Assembly (NCBI GenBank): GCA_958350755.1
Contig: CATWID010000006.1
Location: forward strand, 6,133 to 70,132
Source of the DNA: an uncultured Collinsella sp.
Lineage (GTDB): Bacteria; Actinomycetota; Coriobacteriia; Coriobacteriales; Coriobacteriaceae
Reading direction: 5' to 3'
DNA length: 64,000 nucleotides
In this document: in pieces, positions 58,500 through 64,000 of the stretch
Layout: the number at the start of each line of letters is the position of its first letter
Position numbering within the stretch: position 1 is the first letter of the stretch
The notes under the pieces: generated by a model
What the model was told of the DNA's origin: nothing
What the model saw: only the letters and a program-made list of their open reading frames with translations
Databases searched by the model: none
Made by a program: the position numbers and the translations under genes

Positions 58500-59570
58500 A
58501 TGTCTTTAAAGGTTGGAATCGTCGGTGCGGCTGGATATGCCGGCGCCGAGCTCATTCGCCTCGTCCTCGGTCATCCCGAGTTTGAACTTGCTGCCATTAC
58601 GTCCAACGCCGATGCCGGCCAGCCGCTGTCCGCGGTGTATCCGAGCTTTGCTGGTGTGAGCGATCTGGTTTTCACCACGCATGACGCCCCCGAGCTCAAG
58701 AGCTGCGATGCGGTTTTTCTTGCCGTGCCGCACACGGCTGCCATGGCACAGGTGCCCGCGCTGCTTGCATCGGGCGTCTCCTGCTTTGATCTTTCGGCCG
58801 ACTACCGTCTGAACGACGCGTCCGTTTTTGAGGCTTGGTATGCCGCCGAGCATACGAGCCCCGAGCTGCTCAAGACCCGTGCCTTCGGTCTGCCCGAGCT
58901 GTTCTGCCAGGACTTGGAGACCGCCGCATCCGACCATGCCGACGGCAAACCCGTGCTGGTCGCCTGCGCCGGTTGCTATCCCACCGCAACGAGCCTTGCC
59001 GCCGCGCCCGCCGTGCGCGCGGGCTGGGTGGCCGAGAACGGTCCCGTGATTGTCGATGCCATTAGCGGCGTGACGGGCGCCGGTAAGTCCTGCAACGCCC
59101 GCACCCATTTTTGCAGCGCCGACGAGAACTTGGAGGCCTACGGCGTGGGCAAGCATCGCCACACGCCCGAGATTGAGCAAATCCTTGGCCTGACCGATCG
59201 CGTCGTCTTTACCCCGCACCTGGCACCGCTCAAGCGCGGTCTGCTCTCCACGGTGACGCTGCCGCTCGCGCCGCAGGCTCTCGACACGCTGGCTCTTGAG
59301 GATGTCGTCGACCATTACAAGCAGTTCTACGCCGGTCGCACCTTTGTGCGCGTGCTCGATGCCGGCCAGCAGCCCAAGACGGCTTCGGTCGTCGGCACCA
59401 ACGCTGCCCAGATTGGCCTCGCGCTCAACAAGCGCGCGGGCGTGCTGGTGGCGACGGGCGCCATCGACAATCTGTGCAAGGGCGCTGCGGGCCAAGCAGT
59501 CCAGTGCGCCAATATCGTCTTTGGCTTTGACGAGCGACGAGGCTTGCCTACAGTGGCGTGCCCGGTGTAG
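58500..59570 (+). CDS. argC: N-acetyl-gamma-glutamyl-phosphate reductase
   Basis: This 356-residue, NADPH-dependent enzyme of arginine synthesis reduces N-acetylglutamyl phosphate to the semialdehyde. It has VGIVGAAGYAGAELIRL for nucleotide binding, the catalytic cysteine in ACAGCYPTA, and GVTGAGKSCNARTHFCSADEN further on. ACAAGGAGTCTGAT precedes the ATG. It is the first gene of argCJBD. Confidence 0.96.
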   Translation: MSLKVGIVGAAGYAGAELIRLVLGHPEFELAAITSNADAGQPLSAVYPSFAGVSDLVFTTHDAPELKSCDAVFLAVPHTAAMAQVPALLASGVSCFDLSADYRLNDASVFEAWYAAEHTSPELLKTRAFGLPELFCQDLETAASDHADGKPVLVACAGCYPTATSLAAAPAVRAGWVAENGPVIVDAISGVTGAGKSCNARTHFCSADENLEAYGVGKHRHTPEIEQILGLTDRVVFTPHLAPLKRGLLSTVTLPLAPQALDTLALEDVVDHYKQFYAGRTFVRVLDAGQQPKTASVVGTNAAQIGLALNKRAGVLVATGAIDNLCKGAAGQAVQCANIVFGFDERRGLPTVACPV

Positions 59571-59705
59571 CACATTCGATTGTTAACGATTTGGTAGTCG
59601 GGCATCGAATGGGGCGCCACTCTTAAGCTGGTCTCATGATCACGACTGGCATGGCGCACCAACCGATGTCCGTTTTTTTGTTTGACATAAGGAGTCATAA
59701 AGACG

Positions 59706-60974
59706 ATGGATACCGAGCTGTTTGATATCAAGATTCGCGCCGTCGAGGGTGGCGTTACGGCTGCGGCTGGTTTTAAAGCTGCAGGCATCCACGCTGGGTT
59801 CCGCAAGAACCCCGAGCGTCTGGATTACGCGCTCGTCGTGCCCGATAAACCCTGTCCCGGTGCCGGCGTGTTTACCACCAATCGCTTTTGCGCGGCGCCC
59901 GTGCAGGTGAGCCGTGCCAACCTGGGCGGTGCCGACAAGGGGCACGGTATCATCGCCGGCATTTCGGTCAACTCTGGCAATGCCAACGCCGCCACGGGTG
60001 AGACCGGCCTTGCATGCGCGCGCGAGACGTGCAGCATCGCATCGCAGGTCATCGGCTGCGAACCCCAGCAGATCCTAGTCGCCTCCACGGGCGTGATTGG
60101 CCAGATTCTGCCGATCGACACGTTTGAGACCGCCATTCCTGCTGCCTACGAGGCGCTCTCCGCCCACGGTGGCGCCGATGCCGCTCGCGCCATCATGACG
60201 ACCGACACGCACTCCAAGGAGTACGCCGTATCCTACGTCAGTGAGGCTGCGGGTCATGCGGGCAATGTCTATACGGTAGGCGGAATGTGCAAGGGCTCGG
60301 GCATGATCATGCCCAACATGGCCACCATGATCGCAGTTATCACCACCGATGCCCCCGTCGAGCCTGCGGCACTTCATGCCCTGCTGCTCTCGACCGTCAA
60401 GCAGACCTTTAACAAGGTAACGGTCGATTCCGACACCTCGACCAACGACACCTGCATCATGCTTGCCTCCGGCGCCGCTGCCGCAGATGCCGAGCCTATC
60501 GTCGAGGGCTCCGATGCCTTTGACGAGTTGGCATTTGCCGTGCACGAGGTGTGCGAGAGCCTGGCGCGCAATATCGCCGCCGATGGTGAGGGCGCATCCA
60601 AGCTCGTTACGGTCAACGTTACCGGCGCCGCCAACGACGAGGAGGCCGATATCGCCGCCCGTGCCGTTGCCAGCTCGCCGCTCGTTAAGACCTGCATCGC
60701 CGGCCACGACTGCAACTGGGGCCGCGTTGCTATGGCGCTTGGCAAGTGCGGCGTGAAGTTTAATCAGGAAGACGTTTCCATCGACATGATGGGCATGCCT
60801 GTCTGTCGCGACGGTCTGACTGTTCCCTTTGACGAGGACGAGGCTCTGCGACGTTTTGAGGCGCCCGAGATTGTGATCTCGGCAGACCTGGGCGCGGGCG
60901 ACGCGGCAACGACCGTGTGGACCTGCGACCTCACGCATGAGTACATCTCCATCAACGGCGACTACCGTTCCTAG
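59706..60974 (+). CDS. argJ: Bifunctional glutamate N-acetyltransferase / amino-acid acetyltransferase
   Basis: The 422-residue enzyme transfers the acetyl group between N-acetylornithine and glutamate, giving the cyclic arginine pathway. It has VASTGVIGQILP and GMCKGSGMIMPNMATMIAVI, in which the Thr after ASTG-like and ATM motifs marks the self-cleavage site and nucleophile. It also has NDTCIMLASG and GHDCNWGRV. AAGGAGTCATAAAGACG precedes the ATG. A 135-base gap separates it from argC. Confidence 0.96.
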   Translation: MDTELFDIKIRAVEGGVTAAAGFKAAGIHAGFRKNPERLDYALVVPDKPCPGAGVFTTNRFCAAPVQVSRANLGGADKGHGIIAGISVNSGNANAATGETGLACARETCSIASQVIGCEPQQILVASTGVIGQILPIDTFETAIPAAYEALSAHGGADAARAIMTTDTHSKEYAVSYVSEAAGHAGNVYTVGGMCKGSGMIMPNMATMIAVITTDAPVEPAALHALLLSTVKQTFNKVTVDSDTSTNDTCIMLASGAAAADAEPIVEGSDAFDELAFAVHEVCESLARNIAADGEGASKLVTVNVTGAANDEEADIAARAVASSPLVKTCIAGHDCNWGRVAMALGKCGVKFNQEDVSIDMMGMPVCRDGLTVPFDEDEALRRFEAPEIVISADLGAGDAATTVWTCDLTHEYISINGDYRS

Positions 60975-61055
60975 ATTCCAGACACGCTGCGCATCTTGCC
61001 GCGATTGCGGACAGCGGAGCACGGCGCGATAACGATACGAAAGACGAGGCAGATT

Positions 61056-62036
61056 ATGAAATTCGCACGCGATTGTCGTTCGAGCGAATCCAACGAAGCA
61101 ACCGCGCAGCTGCTGTTCGAAGCGCTGCCGTGGATTAAGAACCTGACCGGCAAGACGGTTGTTATCAAATATGGCGGAGCCGCCATGGTTGATGAGCAGC
61201 TGCGCCGCGACGTGATGAGCGACATCGTCCTCCTTAAGATCATCGGCATGCGCCCCGTCATCGTGCATGGTGGCGGCAAGGCCATCAACGAGGCGCTGAG
61301 CCACTACGACATCCCCGTCGAGTTTAAGAACGGCCAGCGCGTGACCACGCCGGCGACCATGGATATCGTGCGCGAGGTGCTGGGCGGTAAGGTCAACCAG
61401 GAGCTGGTCGCGGCGCTCAACCATCACGGCAACCTGGCCGTGGGCGTGTCGGGCAGCGATGCCGGTACGCTCATCGCCGAGCCGCTCGACCCCGAACTCG
61501 GCCGCGTAGGCAAGGTCACGCATGTCAACACCGACTATATCGAGCGCCTGCTCGATAGCGAGTACATCCCCGTCATCGCTACCGTCGCGGCGGGGGAGGA
61601 CGGCGGTTTCTTCAACATCAACGCCGATACCGCCGCCGGTGCCGTTGCGGCAGCGCTCCACGCGCATAAGGCGATCTTTTTGACCGACGTCGACGGCCTG
61701 TACAAGGACTTTAGCGATAAAGACTCACTCATCTCCAACCTAACGCTCGACGAGGTTAACGAAATGCTCTACGGCGGCGAGGTCGATAAGGGCATGATTC
61801 CCAAGCTGCGTGCGGCCGTCGATGCGCTTGCCGGCGGCGTATTTCGCGCTCACATCATCAACGGCACCACGCCGCATTCGCTGCTGCTGGAGCTGCTGAC
61901 CGATGCCGGCGTCGGTACCGCGATCCATTCCACCGAGACGGCTTACGAGTTCGATACGCATCCGCATCCGCTTTCGACGTTTGCTGCGCGTCTGACCGAG
62001 AACCTCGACGAGGTCGAGAAGCTTCAGACGGTCTAA
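61056..62036 (+). CDS. argB: Acetylglutamate kinase
   Basis: The 326-residue kinase phosphorylates N-acetylglutamate. It has VVIKYGGAAMVDE at the phosphate site, RPVIVHGGGKAINEAL, and FLTDVDGLYKDF near residue 210. The length and the N-terminal extension (about 1-30) fit arginine-sensitive kinases with an N-terminal helix, so feedback inhibition is likely. I start at the ATG at 61056; the frame up to 60996 is probably not translated. Confidence 0.95.
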   Translation: MKFARDCRSSESNEATAQLLFEALPWIKNLTGKTVVIKYGGAAMVDEQLRRDVMSDIVLLKIIGMRPVIVHGGGKAINEALSHYDIPVEFKNGQRVTTPATMDIVREVLGGKVNQELVAALNHHGNLAVGVSGSDAGTLIAEPLDPELGRVGKVTHVNTDYIERLLDSEYIPVIATVAAGEDGGFFNINADTAAGAVAAALHAHKAIFLTDVDGLYKDFSDKDSLISNLTLDEVNEMLYGGEVDKGMIPKLRAAVDALAGGVFRAHIINGTTPHSLLLELLTDAGVGTAIHSTETAYEFDTHPHPLSTFAARLTENLDEVEKLQTV

Positions 62037-62105
62037 CTGACTCGCAGCCGCCCCATTCCTGCACCCATAGGCCTGCGCCGTCTGGCGCCCAACGAAAGGC
62101 ATCCC

Positions 62106-63389
62106 ATGTCACTTGCAGCTCAGCAATCGCTTGAATCCCATTACGTTATGCATACCTTTGGCCGCTCTCCGGTCGAGTTTGTCGAGGGTCACGGCATGAA
62201 GCTCACCGGCGACGATGGTCGTGAGTACCTCGACTTTCTTGCCGGCATCGGCGTGTGCAGCCTAGGTCATGGCGACCCGGCTGTGCTCTCGGCGCTCGAG
62301 GCACAGACCAAAAAGCTCATGCATGTCTCCAATTACTTCTACATCGAGCAGCGTGGACAGGTCGCGGCGCTGCTGTCCAAGCTTGCTAACGACGACGTAG
62401 ATGGTGCGCGCGTGCTTGCCGATGCCATTGTCGCCGGCGATGAGACCACGGCAGCTGCTCTTGGTGCCCCGGCCGCGGATGAGCAGGTTTGGAAGACCTT
62501 CTTTGCCAACTCCGGCGCCGAGGCCAACGAGGGCTCGATGAAGCTCGCGCGCCTGTACGCCAAGCGTGCCGGTAACGGCGGCAACACTATCGTGTGCATG
62601 CGCGGCGGCTTCCACGGCCGTACGCTCGAGACCATTGCCGCCACCATGCAGGATTGGCTGCAGGATAGTTTCCGCCCGCTGCCGGGTGGCTTTGTGGCCT
62701 GCACGCCCAACGATATCGATGAACTGCGTGCGATCTTCAAGCAGCTGGGGAGCGAAATTTGTGCCGTGATGCTCGAGCCGATCCAGGGTGAGAGTGGCGT
62801 GCACCCCATGACCGAGGAGTTTATGGCGGCAGCGCGCGACCTGGCACACGAAGTGGGCGCCGTGCTTATAGCCGACGAGGTCCAGTGCGGCATCTTCCGC
62901 TCCGGCAAGCCGTTTGCATTCCAAACCTATGGCGTGGAACCCGACATCATGAGCCTTGCCAAGGGCATTGCCGATGGCGTGCCCATGGGTGCCGTCGTAG
63001 CAAAGAAGGAGATTGCCGACGTGTTTAAGCCGGGCGACCACGGCTCGACCTTTGGCGGTAGCTGCTTGGCTGTCGCGGCGTGCGCCGCGACGCTCTCCGC
63101 GCTCGTGCGCGGCGATTATGCCGACCATGCTGCCAAGGTAGGCGCCTATATGGAGGCAAAGCTCGCCAAGCTGCCGAACGTGACCGAGGTGCGTGGCCGC
63201 GGCTTGATGCTCGGCTGTGATTTGGATGATGCCGCGGGCGACGCGCATGATATTGTTGCCCGCGCGCTGGCCGCCGGTGCCGTGATTAACGCTACAGGTG
63301 CTCATACGCTGCGTTTCCTGCCGCCGCTCGTCTGCGAGGAATCCGACGTGGACAGTCTGATCGAGATCCTGTCGGACGTTTTGGCCTAA
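62106..63389 (+). CDS. argD: Acetylornithine aminotransferase
   Basis: This 427-residue, class III PLP enzyme makes N-acetylornithine. It has FFANSGAEANEGSMKLAR, GFHGRT, ADEVQCGIFRSGK, and the PLP lysine in MSLAKGIADGVPMGAVVA. A 25-residue insert near 95-125 (NDDVDGARVLADAIVAGDET) lengthens it beyond the usual 400. AACGAAAGGCATCCC precedes the ATG. It ends the operon; argF and argG are not in this window. Confidence 0.94.
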   Translation: MSLAAQQSLESHYVMHTFGRSPVEFVEGHGMKLTGDDGREYLDFLAGIGVCSLGHGDPAVLSALEAQTKKLMHVSNYFYIEQRGQVAALLSKLANDDVDGARVLADAIVAGDETTAAALGAPAADEQVWKTFFANSGAEANEGSMKLARLYAKRAGNGGNTIVCMRGGFHGRTLETIAATMQDWLQDSFRPLPGGFVACTPNDIDELRAIFKQLGSEICAVMLEPIQGESGVHPMTEEFMAAARDLAHEVGAVLIADEVQCGIFRSGKPFAFQTYGVEPDIMSLAKGIADGVPMGAVVAKKEIADVFKPGDHGSTFGGSCLAVAACAATLSALVRGDYADHAAKVGAYMEAKLAKLPNVTEVRGRGLMLGCDLDDAAGDAHDIVARALAAGAVINATGAHTLRFLPPLVCEESDVDSLIEILSDVLA

Positions 63390-63414
63390 CACAGCGAAAT
63401 AACTTAACTTTGAC

Positions 63415-63475
63415 CGGGTTCCGGACTGCGGACGTGCCCTATGTGGCATGATTCAGCGGTCTGGAGCCCGTTTTG
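63415..63475 (+). terminator. Terminator of the arginine operon
   Basis: CGGGTTCCGGAC (63415-63426) and GTCTGGAGCCCG (63459-63470), with an inner GTGCC/GGCA(T) pair, then TTTTGCC. Confidence 0.75.
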
Positions 63476-63524
63476 CCTTAGATTTGCTAAGGCGGGGAGA
63501 CCTGCTGGTCAAAAAACATCAAAT

Positions 63525-63703
63525 ATGAGTACTGTTATCGATTTGGTAGCAGCAATTTTGGACTAATAAGGCCAGATAGCTAGTCGAAATGGCGATGAAT
63601 GTACGATTTTGATCCAATTGTTAGTCCTTATAATGGACATATGTTGCGTAACTTAAGCAAATACTATCTTTTGATATGTTGTAAGCAAGGTAGCAGTACT
63701 CAT
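63525..63703. repeat. 179-bp non-coding element bounded by inverted ATGAGTACTG
   Basis: ATGAGTACTG (63525-63534) and CAGTACTCAT (63694-63703) are exact inverses. The interior is AT-rich compared with the rest of the window and has GGACTAATAAGG and TTAGTCCTTATAA, which can pair. No ORF is supported. Confidence 0.55.
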
Positions 63704-63742
63704 TTTTGCCATTTTTTGGCCACGGCCTTTGTGACAGACGTG

Positions 63743-63772
63743 CTGGCGGGTTCGAATCCCATGCGCTGGGCC
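63743..63772 (+). repeat. 30-base direct repeat with a T-loop-like GGTTCGAATCCC, copy 1
   Basis: CTGGCGGGTTCGAATCCCAT followed by GCGCTGGGCC. It recurs at 63931-63960 with one change. Each copy is followed by an A-run and then a hairpin. No cloverleaf can be folded around it. Confidence 0.6.
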
Positions 63773-63783
63773 TGAAAAAGGAA

Positions 63784-63805
63784 AGGCCTCCATCGCTGGA
63801 GGCCT
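63784..63805 (-). terminator. Hairpin terminator, minus direction
   Basis: AGGCCTCC/GGAGGCCT hairpin with TTTCCTTTTT following on the minus strand. It lies directly behind the tRNA-end-like sequence at 63816. Confidence 0.6.
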
Positions 63806-63815
63806 AACAATTCAG

Positions 63816-63833
63816 TGGTGGGCGATGAGGGAT
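63816..63833 (-). other. tRNA 3'-end-like remnant
   Basis: On the minus strand ATCCCTCATCGCCCACCA reads like the end of a T-stem, a 7-base acceptor strand and ACCA, and a terminator follows. The sequence upstream of it (63834 onward) does not fold into the rest of a tRNA. It may be a fragment left by integration or recombination at a tRNA gene. Confidence 0.3.
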
Positions 63834-63930
63834 GTCCGCGTGCGGCCGGCGCCGCCCGCGCCCCGCTTCGCCGCTCCGCTCCTCGCGTGCTGCGCTGGAA
63901 AACGCTTGCGCGTTTCCTCAGCTCCGCACC

Positions 63931-63960
63931 CTGGCGGGTTCGAACCCCATGCGCTGGGCC
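63931..63960 (+). repeat. 30-base direct repeat with GGTTCGAACCCC, copy 2
   Basis: Differs from 63743-63772 by a single T to C change. It is followed by CAAACAAAAA and the hairpin at 63968. Confidence 0.6.
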
Positions 63961-63967
63961 CAAACAA

Positions 63968-63995
63968 AAACGGTCCCCTTGCGAGGACCGTTTCC
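63968..63995 (+). terminator. Hairpin terminator at the window end
   Basis: AAACGGTCC and GGACCGTTT around CCTTGCGA. The T-run is short, so it works in both directions at best. The gene it would serve is not recognisable. Confidence 0.55.
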
Positions 63996-64000
63996 AATTC

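Noticed and set aside
60075..61667. 530-codon minus-strand frame over argJ-argB
   Set aside because: Shadow of two firmly identified arginine genes; no ribosome site and no recognisable protein.
63740..63780. tRNA gene suggested by GGTTCGAATCCC
   Set aside because: No acceptor, D-arm or anticodon arm can be folded around it, and the T-stem pairs only over three bases.

Overview
The window reads as one chromosomal segment of a GC-rich anaerobic actinobacterium. From its gene set and style (a giant 2-hydroxyacyl-CoA dehydratase activase, DUF6020 membrane protein, LPxTG-like coiled-coil surface protein, many short palindromic intergenic repeats), my best guess is Coriobacteriia, probably Collinsella. 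This rests on recall of gene content, not on a search. I see no rRNA, no CRISPR array and no complete tRNA.

Left part (1-20 kb). First come an HD-GYP response regulator and an Hpt protein, then a DUF2975/XRE pair followed by a three-gene ABC exporter. On the minus strand lie a five-gene polar amino-acid ABC importer operon, ending in a C26 glutamine-amidotransferase-like hydrolase, and dxs. Next are an HD-domain/CmpB-like membrane pair, amt plus a P-II protein, a TetR/MFS efflux pair with two clear operator copies, a HAD phosphatase behind a perfect hairpin, and a small hydrophobic-basic peptide locus that looks like a type I toxin-antitoxin.

Middle (19-45 kb). A TetR regulator and a 1593-residue double-ASKHA activase are followed by an IS200/IS605 element, a 3-hydroxyacyl-CoA dehydrogenase and a DUF389 membrane protein with an EF-hand loop. 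Then comes a large CAP-domain surface protein whose reading frame is broken at a run of ten G, a candidate phase-variable gene. An OPT transporter, coaX, a dCMP-deaminase-like protein, a NifU-like protein, lgt, a DUF6020 protein, yebC, an amaP/DUF2273/asp23 envelope-stress operon, a YitT protein and a zinc-ribbon membrane protein follow.

Right part (45-64 kb). Divergent M20 and YtcJ-like amidohydrolases are followed by a 0.9 kb non-coding stretch with large inverted repeats, groES-groEL, and an uncharacterised TerB-like protein on the minus strand. An FMN riboswitch then drives a complete riboflavin ECF importer (RibU, fused EcfA-EcfA, EcfT), with two flavin-type PPOX proteins behind it. The arginine operon argC-argJ-argB-argD comes next under a probable ARG box, and the last 0.6 kb is non-coding and repeat-rich.

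The most interesting points are the poly-G phase switch in the surface protein, the convergent small-peptide/antisense RNA locus near 18.8 kb, and several families of palindromic intergenic elements.
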